Shown: positions 54,200 to 63,832, counted from the stretch's first letter. The stretch is 64,000 bases of DNA from Procambarus clarkii (GCF_040958095.1 NC_091160.1:43789646-43853645); one strand, 5' to 3'. Notes: a model not told the origin generated them from the letters alone. Numbers and translations: made by a program.

Positions 54200-54712
54200 C
54201 TAGTTAACGCCACGTGACGGTACCACCACCTGACGCAGGTAAACAAACACCACGTGGCGGTACTACCACCACCTGATGCAGGTAAACAAACGCCACGTGG
54301 CGGTACCACCACCACCTGACGCAGGTAAACAAACACCACGTGGCGGTACCACTACCACCTGACGCAGGTAAACAAACGCCACGTGGCGGTACCACCACCA
54401 CCTGACGCAGGTAAACAAACACCACGTGGCGGTACCACTACCACCTGACGCAGGTAAACAAACGCCACGTGGCGGTACCACCACCACCTGACGCAGGTAA
54501 ACAAACACCACGTGGCGGTACCACCACCACCTGACGCAGGTAAACAAACGCCACGTGGCGGTACCACCACCTGACGCAGGTAAACAAACACCACGTGACG
54601 GTACCACCACCACCTGACGCAGGTAAACAAACACCACGTGGCGGTACCACCACCACCTGACGCAGGTAAACAAACACCACGTGGCGGTACCACCACCTGA
54701 CGCAGGTAAACA
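54200..54712. repeat. 43-bp satellite with CACGTG
   Basis: About 12 copies, mostly 43 bp, containing CCACGTGGCGGTACCACCAC and CACCTGACGCAGGTAAACAA. Each copy carries a perfect E-box CACGTG and a second E-box-like CACCTG. Confidence 0.95.
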
Positions 54713-54904
54713 CCGTCCGACGCTGGTTAAAAAAACACCAGATTTCAAACACCAACCCCATTTTCTTTGATTAACAGAGTTTAACTGTTATATTAATTAT
54801 TAATTGGCTTATGGGTGCATATTGTACGTCAGAAATTCGTGTCATATCAACGAGTAAAGTCACCATTGAACCATTAATATTCGTATACATTGCCAAGCCT
54901 TCTC

Positions 54905-55320
54905 CCTTAGACTAATACTGGAATATGCAGCATCGGCCAGGAACCCACACCTTGCGAAGCAAAATTAAAATTGAAAAAATGCAGAGGCTTTCAACTTGAT
55001 TAGTGCCAGGGTTAAGAAGGTTAAGCTACGAGGATAGGTTGAAGGAACTGTACCTCACAACTCTGAAGGACAGAAGAAACCGAGGAGATATGACCACAAT
55101 ATACAAGATATTGAAGGGGAATAGACAGGGACCAGCCTTGAGGGGATATTGAGAGGGAATAGACAAGGACAAGGACTGAAAGTTATTGAAGCCACCTCCG
55201 TCCACAACTTTAAGGACAGGCTCGACAAAGAATTTGAAGGTCAGAATAGTTCAGCAGTAACGCACCACAAGGCCAGTAGGCGGGGGACCAGGAGCTACAC
55301 CTCACTTCCCCGTAGTCACT
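54905..55320 (+). pseudogene. LINE-C RT C-terminal remnant
   Basis: Broken frames give LEYAASARNPHLAKQ, followed by TTTAAGGACAGGCTCGACAA and CAAGGCCAGTAGGCGGGGGA near the 3' end. Confidence 0.7.
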
Positions 55321-55329
55321 GATAGATAA

Positions 55330-55970
55330 GTACTATTGTAAAATTCACGTGGCGTCTTAATTTTTCTCTCTTACAAAATTAACATGTAATTTAGCCTAAT
55401 CGGAGTAATTCAATTAGATCTTATTGCACTGAAAATGCTGCTTATATTCACTGCTACACAGGCCAGAACATTATACCCAAGACAGTGAAATAAAATGGAG
55501 TCATTATACCCGTTAGGCACATGTCCAAGATTGGCGGCGGTGACCCGACGTCGAATCTGCGTTAATTCAACGCGAGACGCTGAATTCGGCGTTGAAATGA
55601 CGTTACTCTTGCATATCGTACCCGCTGGGTTAAGCGCAAGCCAGCGTTAATAGCCTCGTTACTGCTCAGGGCTCAGGCAATACCAGAAAAAGGAAGATAA
55701 CGCATGCAGATCGCGTGTGACAGCAGGCAGAATAAAATAATAGCCTCATGCAAAACAAAAACATTCCAAGATAACACACACACACACATTACTCGGTTGA
55801 TAACATCGTGATAACGGCAGAATTTGTTGATCACTGTTATCTGTTACTCTCTCTCCTTGTAACAATTAGTTCAACGGGTTGATATTGACTCCTCGCATTG
55901 CACAACGGCAGGTATTGTGCACTGGTGATTAAGTAACTTGATGAGAATTCAGAACTTACAACTAACGTAA
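55330..55970. other. Unannotated
   Basis: Contains a short (AC)n at about 55,778; otherwise unique-looking sequence without a recognised gene. Confidence 0.4.
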
Positions 55971-55977
55971 ATGAAGA

Positions 55978-57752
55978 TTATATAGCCTAGGCTTATAATG
56001 TAGCCTAGGCTTATAATGTAGCCTAGGCTTATAATGTAGCCTAGGCTTATAATATAGCCTAGGCTTATAATGTAGCCTAGGCTTATAATGTAGCCTAGGT
56101 TTATAATGTAGCCTAGGTTTATAATGTAGCCTAGGTTTATAATGTAGCCCTAGGCTTAAAATGTAGCCTAGGTTTATAATGTAGCCTAGGTTTATAATGT
56201 AGCCTAGGTTTATAATGTAGCCCTAGGCTTATAATGTAGCCTAGGTTTATAATAAAGCCTAGGTTTATAATATAGCCTAGGCTTATAATATAGCCTAGGC
56301 TTATAATATAGCCTAGGTTTATAATATAGCCTAGGTTTATAATATAGCCTAGGCTTATAATATAGCCCTAGGCTTATAATATAGCCCTAGGCTTATAATA
56401 TAGCCCTAGGCTTATAATATAGCCCTAAGCTTATAATATAGCCTAGGTTTATAATATAGCCTAGGCTTTATAATATAGCCTAGGTTTATAATATAGCCTG
56501 GGTTTATAATATAGCCTAGGTTTATAATATAGCCCTAGGCTTATAATATAGCCTAGGCTTATAATATAGCCTAGGCTTATAATATAGCCTAGGTTTATAA
56601 TATAGCCTAGGTTTATAATATAGCCTAGGTTTATAATATAGCCTATGTTTATAATATAGCCTAGGCTTATAATATAGCCCTAGGCTTATAATATAGCCCT
56701 AGGCTTATAATATAGCCCTAGGCTTATAATATAGCCTAGGTTTATAATATAGCCCTAGGCTTATAATATAGCCCTAGGCTTATAATATAGCCTAGGTTTA
56801 TAATATAGCCTAGGTTTATAATATAGCCTAGGTTTATAATATAGCCTAGGTTTATAATATAGCCTAGGCTTATAATATAGCCTGGGTTTATAATATAACC
56901 TGGGTTTATAATATAGCCTAGGCTTTATAATATAGCCTAGGCTTTATAATATAGCCTAGGCTTTATAATATAGCCTAGGCTTTATAATATAGCCTAGGCT
57001 TTATAATATAGCCTAGGCTTTATAATATAGCCTAGGCTTTATAATATAGCCTAGGCTTTATAATATAGCCTAGGCTTATAATATAGCCCTAGGCTTATAA
57101 TATAGCCCTAGGCCTATAATATAGCCCTAGGCTTATAATATAGCCCTAGGCTTATAATATAGCTCTAGGTTTATAATATAGCCTAGGTTTATAATATAGC
57201 CTAGGTTTATAATATAGCCTAGGTTTATAATATAGCCTAGGTTTATAATATAGCCTGGGTTTATAATATAACCTGGGTTTATAATATAGCCTAGGCTTTA
57301 TAATATAGCCTAGGCTTTATAATATAGCCTAGGCTTTATAATATAGCCTAGGCTTATAATATAGCCTAGGCTTTATAATATAGCCTAGGCTTTATAATAT
57401 AGCCTAGGCTTTATAATATAGCCTAGGCTTTATAATATAGCCTAGGCTTTATAATATAGCCTAGGCTTTATAATATAGCCTAGGCTTTATAATATAGCCT
57501 AGGCTTTATAATATAGCCTAGGCTTTATAATATAGCCTAGGCTTTATAATATAGCCTAGGCTTATAATATAGCCTAGGCTTTATACTATAGCCTAGGCTT
57601 TATAATATAGCCTAGGCTTTATACTATAGCCTAGGTTTATAATATAGCCTAGGCTTTATAATATAGCCTAGGTTTATAATATAGCCTAGGTTTATAATAT
57701 AGCCTAGGTTTATAATATAGCCTAGGCTTATAATATAGCCCTAGGCTTATAA
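55978..57752. repeat. 18-20 bp TAGCCTAGGCTTATAATA satellite
   Basis: About 95 copies in three length classes: TAGCCTAGGCTTATAATA (18), TAGCCTAGGCTTTATAATA (19) and TAGCCCTAGGCTTATAATA (19). The classes are clustered rather than mixed. Confidence 0.95.
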
Positions 57753-57864
57753 ATTAAATATGCAGTTCCTTTTTGTGATCAGTTTTAGATTTAGTTTTTT
57801 CTGGACATTGGCGCTGGCTTTTAGTAGGCCTAGAGCATAGGTCTAGAGCGTATGTGGTAGAGCA

Positions 57865-58065
57865 TTGTCAGAACATTTCTGGTTCGGTAACAGGGTTGTT
57901 GATTTGTGGAACCAATTACCGCGTAACGTGGTGGAGGTGGGGTCCCTCGATTGTTTCAAGCGTGGGTTGGACATGTATATGAGTGGGATTGGCTGGTTAT
58001 AGATAGGAGCTGCCTCGTATGGGCCAATAGGCCTTCTGCAGTTACCTTTGTTCTTATGTTCTTAT
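57865..58065 (+). pseudogene. LINE-D C-terminal/3' fragment
   Basis: The frame reads FGNRVVDLWNQLPRNVVEVG and SLDCFKRGLDMYMSGI, typical of the end of crustacean RT ORFs, followed by a 3' end with a short TTCTTATG repeat. Confidence 0.75.
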
Positions 58066-58146
58066 CTTAGGGGGGTAGAAATAGCCTAAGCTACTCTATC
58101 CCTTTGAGATGTATTTATTGCTTATCTCAATAAACATACTTGAACT
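58066..58146 (+). repeat. 3' tail shared with the 5S-derived SINE
   Basis: GGGGTAGAAATAGCCTAAGC to CAATAAACATACTTGAAC, nearly identical to 37,195-37,262. Confidence 0.65.
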
Positions 58147-58188
58147 ATGTTCTTATGTTAGGCTAGTCCTGTGCGCTGCCTACAAAGT

Positions 58189-58408
58189 AGACCTATTTTG
58201 TTGACCAGACCACACACTAGAAATTGAAGGGACGACGACGTTTCGGCCCGTCCTGGACCATTCTCAAGTCGATTGAGATTCTCACAATCGACTTGAGAAT
58301 GGTCCAGGACGGACCGAAACGTCGTCGTCCCTTCAATTTCTAGTGTGTGGTCTGGTCAACATACTTCAGCCACGTTATTGTGACTCATCGCCTGCCTAGA
58401 GACCTATT
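58189..58408 (+). mobile_element. Palindromic-head retroposon Pal-1, longest copy
   Basis: A 9-bp duplication, AGACCTATT, at 58,189-58,197 and 58,400-58,408. The arms run from TTGACCAGACCACACACTAG to CTCAAGTCGATTG and back. The single-copy tail ATACTTCAGCCACGTTATTG ends at ATCGCCTGC. Confidence 0.9.
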
Positions 58409-58409
58409 C

Positions 58410-58750
58410 GTCATTATCCGGCTTAGCAAACTTGTGGAGTTTGGATAATAGGCTGGATACTAATCTCATCAAATGTGAAGTTTATGTGAATTAAGTCTCA
58501 TACCTTGAGGCCATTGTGTTCTTGAATGTGAATTAATCCAAGAATTGATGTGTAATTATTTGGTGATCTTTAAGAAGTGTGTAGGTTAAACGTAGGTCTC
58601 CAATAATGACAGTTCGGTAGCTTAGTTACGGCGTTAGGCCTAAAGTTATCTGGTCCAAGATTCATCGGGATTCGGGATTTGGTTTGTGTGTTACAATACG
58701 TTATTGTAAACGATGTAATAATAGGATATGGAAGGCCTATGTTGACAATA
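58410..58750. other. Unannotated
   Basis: No recognised gene or repeat. Confidence 0.4.
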
Positions 58751-58756
58751 ATTCAG

Positions 58757-58832
58757 CTGTGTTGTTGTTGTTATAGATTCAGCTACTCGGAACAAGTTCC
58801 AAGTAGCACGGGCTATGGTGAGCCCGTAGTGG
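58757..58832 (+). repeat. Dispersed repeat R3
   Basis: TAGATTCAGCTACTCGGAAC, AAGTAGCACGGGCTATGGTG, AGCCCGTA. Confidence 0.6.
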
Positions 58833-58924
58833 ACTTACCTGGCACAGGAGCGGTGCTGTCACAATTGAGCAATGTTGCTAACACGTCAATGTAAGTCCAG
58901 GGGGAGGGGGTTAAGTCAGAAGGG

Positions 58925-59175
58925 GAGTTATCTTGAGATTTCGGGACTTAGTGACCCCGCGGCCCGGTCCTCGACCAGGCCTCCTTTTTGTTACACACCC
59001 CCAGGAAGCAGTCCTAAGCAGCTGTCTAACTCCCAGGTACCTATTTACTGCTAGGTAACGGGGGCATCAGGGTGAAAGAAACATTTTACCCATTTGTCTC
59101 CGCCTTCACCTGGGATCGAACCCGGAACCTCAGGACTACGAATCCGAAGCGCTGTCCACTCAGCTGTCAGGCGCA
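58925..59175 (-). mobile_element. tRNA-derived SINE S1 (minus)
   Basis: Complete: a tRNA-like head with GAGTGGACAGCGCTTCGG and B-box GGGTTCGATCCC on the minus strand, the S1 body, and a tail to TCTCAAGATAACTCC. Confidence 0.8.
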
Positions 59176-59249
59176 GCGGACAACAATAGCGCGGATGGTC
59201 CGACTCTCCCGACAGCATGAAAGACGTGTTGACTAGTTCTCCTTATCTA

Positions 59250-59511
59250 CAAGCACTCCAGGGAGCCGGTCGGCCGAGCGGACAGCACGCTGGACGTGTG
59301 ATCCTGTGGTCCCGGGTTCGATCCCAGGCGCCGGCGAGAAACAATAGGCAGAGTTTCTTTCACCCTATGCCCCTGTTGCCTAGCAGTAAAATAGGTACCT
59401 GGGTGTTAGTCAGCTGTCACGGGCTGCTTCCTGGGGGTGGAGGCCTGATCGAGGACCGGGCCGCGGGGACACTAAAACCCCGAAATCATCTCAAGATAAC
59501 CTCAAGCACTC
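59250..59511 (+). mobile_element. tRNA-derived SINE S1 (plus, with TSD)
   Basis: A 9-bp duplication, CAAGCACTC (59,250-59,258 and 59,503-59,511). The head GGAGCCGGTCGGCCGAGCGG has a type II tRNA-like A-box, and the B-box is CGGGTTCGATCCC. The body has TTTCACCCTATGCCCCTGTT and the tail TCATCTCAAGATAACCT. Confidence 0.88.
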
Positions 59512-59600
59512 TTCACCTAGCGGGAGTTAGATAACTGTTGTGGGTGGCATCCTGTGGAAGGTCAGTGGCTGACCTTCAGCAGTATGTCCCCCAGACAGGA
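59512..59600 (+). repeat. Fragment of dispersed repeat R2
   Basis: GTTGTGGGTGGCATCCTGTG and GTGGCTGACCTTCAG. Confidence 0.45.
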
Positions 59601-59785
59601 AACGTTGGTCAGAATCATACTTAATTTGTGTTTATTTAACTGGCTCCCGTACATGGCTTCTTGTACATGTTGCACGTAAGGGGTTGACCTCTTGGTAAAG
59701 CTGCCTAAGAATAGGCTATATCTAAGTGTTAAATTCAGTGACAAACTTGCTTATCTCAGACAATAGGCTGTTTATATTTAGGCCG

Positions 59786-59811
59786 TGTGTGTGTGTGTGT
59801 GTGTGTGTGTA
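59786..59811. repeat. (GT)n microsatellite
   Basis: About 12 GT dinucleotides. Confidence 0.9.
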
Positions 59812-59812
59812 C

Positions 59813-60815
59813 TCACCTAGTTGTGCTTGCGGGGGTTGAGCTCTGGCTCTTTGGTCCCGCCTCTCAACTGTCAATCAACTGGTGTACAGGTTCCTGAGCC
59901 TATTGGGCTCTATCATATCTACACTTGAAACTGTGTATGGAGTCAGCCTCCACCACATCACTGCCTAATGCATTCCATTTGTCAACCACTCTGACACTAA
60001 AAAAGTTCTTTCTAACATCCCTGTGGCTCATGTGGGTACTCTACTCACCTGTGTCCTCTTGTTCACGTACCACCCGTGCCAAACAGTTTATCATTATCTA
60101 CTCTGTCAGTTCCTCTGTTAATTTTATAGGTAGTGATCATGTCTCCCATAACTCTTGTCTTCGTGTCGTGAGGTTCAGTTCCAGTACTGTTTCCTCGTAG
60201 CTCATTCCTCTCAGCTCGGGGACCAGCCCGGTGGCATACCTCTGAACCTTTTCAAACTTCGTTTTGTGTTTGACTAGATGTGGACTCCAGGCTGGAGCTG
60301 CATATTCCAACATTGGTCTGACATACGAGGTACGGGTAGGTAAGGTACAAGGTTCTGAATGATTCCTTACACAAGTTTCTGAAGGCAGTTCTTATGTTCG
60401 CCTGCCTTGCATACGCCGCTGATGGTATCCTTCAGATGACCAGACCACCCACTAGAATGTGAAGGGACGACGACGTTTCGGTCCGTCCTGGACCATTCTC
60501 AAGTCGATTGAGAATGGTCCAGGACGGACCGAAACGTCGTCGTCCCTTCACATTCTAGTGTGTGGTCTGGTCAACATACTTTAGCCACGTTATTGTGACT
60601 CATCGCCTGCGTATCCTTCTGATGTGGGCTTCAGGGGACAGGTCTGGTGTGATATCAACCCCCAAATCTTTCTCTCATCCTGACTCCTAAAGGATTTCCT
60701 CTCCTAGCTGGTATCTTGTGTTTGGCCTCCTGCTCCCTACACCTATCTTCACCACTTTGCACTTTGCTCGAGTTAAACTCAAGTAGCCATTTGTTGGGCC
60801 ATTCCTTCAGTGTTA
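59813..60815 (-). pseudogene. LINE-C, minus copy split by Pal-1
   Basis: The minus-strand frames contain NKWLLEFNSSK (right part) and LEYAAPAWSPHLVKHKTKF, EKVQRYATGLVPELRGMSYE and ETVLELNLTTRRQE (left part), in RT C-terminal order. Stops and frame shifts are present. The two parts are separated by the insertion at 60,425-60,625. The 3' end is near 59,813, next to a GT tract. Confidence 0.85.
60425..60625 (+). mobile_element. Pal-1 inserted in LINE-C
   Basis: A 14-bp duplication with one mismatch (GTATCCTTCAGATG at 60,425 and GTATCCTTCTGATG at 60,612). The arms are almost perfectly paired with a near-zero loop (CTCAAGTCGATTGAG). The tail ends ATCGCCTGC at 60,611. The first four bases of the left arm are missing. 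Confidence 0.9.
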
Positions 60816-61126
60816 GTGTAGGAAGTTTGCGGGTTGTATGTAGGTTATCTCGCGCGGTCGGAGACGCGGGTAATCCTGTATTACTCACACCGGATGTCTT
60901 GTTTATACCAGATAAGTGTTTACATTCCTTCATCTTTAATTTGGCTGGTCGTTAACCAACGCGTTTTCGCGAAATTGTCGTACTAAAGTGCCTTAATCTA
61001 ACCTACCAGAACACCCACGAACAGAAAACGGGGCATTATGTAAATTTGGCGGGCCGCTATCATTTTGCTGGTACGATGGTTTTTTGTTCTTAGTTGCGTA
61101 TCCACCGAAATGTGACGGTCTCTTGC

Positions 61127-62330
61127 CCTTCCTTGCCCTCCCCCTGCCCTCCCCCTGCCCTTCCTTACCCTCCCCCTGCCCTTCCTTGCCCTCCCCCTGC
61201 CCTTCCCTGCCCTCCCCCTGCCCTTCCTTGCCCTCCCCCTGCCCTTCCCTGCCCTCCCCCTGCCCTTCCTTGCCCTCCCCCTGCCCTTCCTTGCCCTCCC
61301 CCTGCCCTTCCTTGCCCTCCCCCTGCCCTTCCTTGCCCTCCCCCTGCCCTTCCTTGCCCTCCCCCTGCCCTTCCTTGCCCTCCCCCTGCCCTTCCTTGCC
61401 CCTCCCCCTGCCCTTCCTTGCCCTCCCCCTGCTCTTCCTTGCCCTCCCCCTGCCCTTCCTTGCCCTTTCCCTGCCCTTCCTTGCCCTTCCTTGCCCTCCC
61501 CCTGCCCTTCCTTGCCCCCCCTGCCCTTCCTTGCCCTCCCCCTGCCCTTCCCTGCCCTCCCTTGCCCTCCCCCTGCCCTTCCTTGCCCTCCCCCTGCCCT
61601 TCCTTGCCCTCCCCCTGCCCTTCCTTGCCCTCCCCCTGCCCTTCCTTGCCCTCCCCCTGCCCTTCCTTGCCCTCCCCCTGCCCTTCCTTGCCCTCCCCCT
61701 GCCCTTCCTTGCCCCTCCCCCTGCCCTTCCTTGCCCTCCCCCTGCTCTTCCTTGCCCTCCCCCTGCCCTTCCTTGCCCTTTCCCTGCCCTTCCTTGCCCT
61801 TCCTTGCCCTCCCCCTGCCCTTCCTTGCCCTCCCCCTGCCCTTCCTTGCCCTCCCCCTGCCCTTCCTTGCCCTCCCCCTGCCCTTCCTTGCCCTCCCCCT
61901 GCCCTTCCTTGCCCTCCCCCTGCCCTTCCTTGCCCTCCCCCTGCCCTTCCTTGCCCTCCCCCTGCCCTTCCTTGCCCCTCCCCCTGCCCTTCCTTGCCCT
62001 CCCCCTGCTCTTCCTTGCCCTCCCCCTGCTCTTCCTTGCCCTCCCCCTGCCCTTCCTTGCCCTCCCCCTGCCCTTCCTTGCCCTCCCCCTGCCCTTCCTT
62101 GCCCTCCCCCTGCCCTTCCTTGCCCCCCCTGCCCTTCCTTGCCCTCCCCCTGCCCTTCCTTGCCCCCCCTGCCCTTCCTTGCCCTTCCCCTGCCCTTCCT
62201 TGCCCCTCCCCCCCCTGTCCTTCCTTGCCCCCCCTGCCCTTCCTTGCCCTCCCCCTGCCCTTCCTTGCCCCCCCTGCCCTTCCTTGCCCTTCCCCTGCCC
62301 TTCCTTGCCCCTCCCCCCCCTGTCCTTCCT
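61127..62330. repeat. 21-bp C-rich satellite
   Basis: About 57 copies of CCCTCCCCCTGCCCTTCCTT plus G. Variants such as TTGCCCCTCCCC and CTGCTCTTCC recur at about 300-bp and 265-bp distances, so blocks were copied together. Long ORFs on both strands are artefacts of the period. Confidence 0.95.
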
Positions 62331-62476
62331 ATCCTCCTTCCCTCCATGTTGATGATTAGTGTAGCCTCGCGCACTCTTCAAAATATCGGTACTGTAATGG
62401 GCAAAATAATTTTACGATTGGTTTAACGTAAGTTACAGCGAGTACTTTAAAAAGTACAGTGTACACTGTATACTGT

Positions 62477-62522
62477 ACAGTGTACATAATCCATACAGTC
62501 CTGTATGGATTATGTACACTGT
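62477..62522. repeat. Perfect 22-bp inverted repeat
   Basis: Arms at 62,477-62,498 and 62,501-62,522 (ACAGTGTACATAATCCATAC...) with a 2-nt centre TC. It would form a cruciform; no function is assigned. Confidence 0.85.
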
Positions 62523-62555
62523 ATGGATGGATTATGTAAGCTTTGTGAGTACTGT

Positions 62556-62635
62556 ATGTAGATACTTTACGGGTTATTCATGCCCGTGCCACCTCTTGGG
62601 TGGCTGAATATCTATCAATCAATCATGTAGATACT
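62556..62635 (+). mobile_element. Hairpin-chain retroposon, 3' part
   Basis: A perfect 11-bp duplication, ATGTAGATACT (62,556-62,566 and 62,625-62,635). Only the last two hairpins and the ATCAATCAATC tail remain, which indicates 5' truncation. Confidence 0.88.
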
Positions 62636-62782
62636 GGTAGAGCTGAACGAATTCACAAGGGCCGTGACGAGGATTCGAACCTGCAGGTTCGTGGACGCAG
62701 GTTCGAATCGTCGTCACGGCCCTTGTGGATTTGTTCATTTGATGCATCACGCAATTGTGATTTGTGTGTGTCACTGGTAGAG
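62633..62782 (+). mobile_element. Palindromic-head retroposon Pal-2
   Basis: A 10-bp duplication, ACTGGTAGAG (62,633-62,642 and 62,773-62,782), overlaps the target duplication of the hairpin-chain copy. The arms carry CACAAGGGCCGTGACGAGG and GATTCGAACCTGC with their complements. The single-copy tail is TTTGATGCATCACGCAATTG. Confidence 0.88.
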
Positions 62783-62825
62783 GTTACAGGAGAGCCTACA
62801 CCAGGTTGATGGGAGTAGCGGCGCA

Positions 62826-63078
62826 CTCTACTCGCCTAGTTGAGCTCTGGCTCTTTGGTCCCGCCTCTCAACTGTCAATCAACTGGTGTACAGGTTCCTG
62901 AGCCTATTGGGCTCTATCATATCTACATTTGAAACTGTGTATGGAGTCAGCCTCCACCACATCACTTCCTAGTGCATTCCATTTATTAACTACTCTGACA
63001 CTGAAAAAATTCTTTCTAACGTCTCTGTGGCTCATGTGGGTACTCTACTCACCTGTGTCCTCTTGTTCGTGTCCCACC
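62826..63078 (-). pseudogene. LINE-C 3' end, second copy
   Basis: About 90% similar by eye to 59,820-60,065 (CTCTTTGGTCCCGCCTCTCA, GTGTATGGAGTCAGCCTCCA), truncated 5' of that. Confidence 0.8.
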
Positions 63079-63279
63079 AGTGTTGTCTTGATGATGAAGA
63101 TTAAGCCACCCAAAAGGTGGCACGGGCATGAATAGCCCGTAAGTGGTGGCCCTTTTGAGCCATTACCAGTATCAAGAGCTGATACTGGAGATCTGTGGAG
63201 GTGCGAATGCACCCTGCGTGACGGGAGATGTCTCCCGGACCAAGTGGAGCCTCGGTGAGGTGTGAGAGTGTTGTCTTGA
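63079..63279 (-). mobile_element. Hairpin-chain retroposon, longest copy (minus)
   Basis: A perfect 13-bp duplication, AGTGTTGTCTTGA (63,079-63,091 and 63,267-63,279). On the minus strand all six hairpins are present, with about 30 nt of extra 5' sequence. Loop bases differ from the 53,811 copy (GGTGCGAATGCACC in plus orientation) while the stems are kept. Confidence 0.9.
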
Positions 63280-63284
63280 CTCCA

Positions 63285-63405
63285 CGGTACTTATATACAG
63301 GCGAGTGAAGAGAGGCATGAGGTGTAAGGTCAGCCAAGGCCCGTAGCCTTGTGCTACGTGCCGCCCACAACAGTTGGCTAACTCCAAGGCAAAGTTAAAT
63401 CTTAA
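63285..63405 (-). repeat. Fragment of dispersed repeat R2
   Basis: GCCGCCCACAACAGTTGGC and neighbouring sequence match the R2 block in reverse. Confidence 0.4.
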
Positions 63406-63490
63406 TGTCAATAAAAACATCGTCTGGGGGAATGTGTCATGTTTGGTCCAGACGAACGGGACAACGTTGATGGGACGCCTCCTTACAAGG

Positions 63491-63511
63491 CGGGGGGGGG
63501 GGGGGGGGGGG
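63491..63511. repeat. Poly-G tract
   Basis: About 20 G in a row, a likely sequencing and assembly weak point. Confidence 0.8.
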
Positions 63512-63605
63512 AACTATCAGGGGGGAAAGCGCCAAGCCATTACCACTATATAGCACTGGGAAGGGATCAGGATAAGGATTTGGGATGGGACGGAGGGAAG
63601 GAATG
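63512..63605 (-). mobile_element. SINE S2 tail/body fragment
   Basis: GAACTATCAGGGGGGAAAGC, GCACTGGGAAGGGATCAGG, then GGATTTGGGATGGGACGG. Confidence 0.6.
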
Positions 63606-63832
63606 ATTATCTTGAGGTTATCTTGAGATGATTTCGGGGCTTTTTTTTTTAGTGTCCCCGCGGCCCGGTCCTCGACCAGGCCTCCACCCCCAGGAAGCAG
63701 CCCGTGACAGCTGACTAACACCCAGGTACTTATCTTAGTCCTAGGTAACAGGGGGCATAGGGTGAAAGAAACTCTGCCCAATATTTCTCGCCGGCACCTG
63801 GGATCGAACCCAGGACCACGGTGTTTACCATA
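63606..63832 (-). mobile_element. tRNA-derived SINE S1 (minus)
   Basis: The tail TTATCTTGAGGTTATCTTGA with GGCCCGGTCCTCGACCAGGC comes first in plus orientation, then the body, then the B-box region CTGGGATCGAACCCAGGACC. The A-box part of the head is missing or diverged. Confidence 0.75.

Noticed and set aside
54130-54761. Overlapping minus-strand ORFs with CVRWWYRHV repeats
   Set aside because: Artefact of the roughly 43-bp satellite; several frames are open in parallel.
59262-59335. Functional tRNA gene
   Set aside because: The head resembles a tRNA but continues into a SINE body and tail with target duplications.
60993-62426. ORFs of more than 400 codons on both strands (Pro/Leu-rich and Gly/Arg/Lys-rich)
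   Set aside because: They come from the 21-bp satellite, overlap in several frames and contain no unique sequence.
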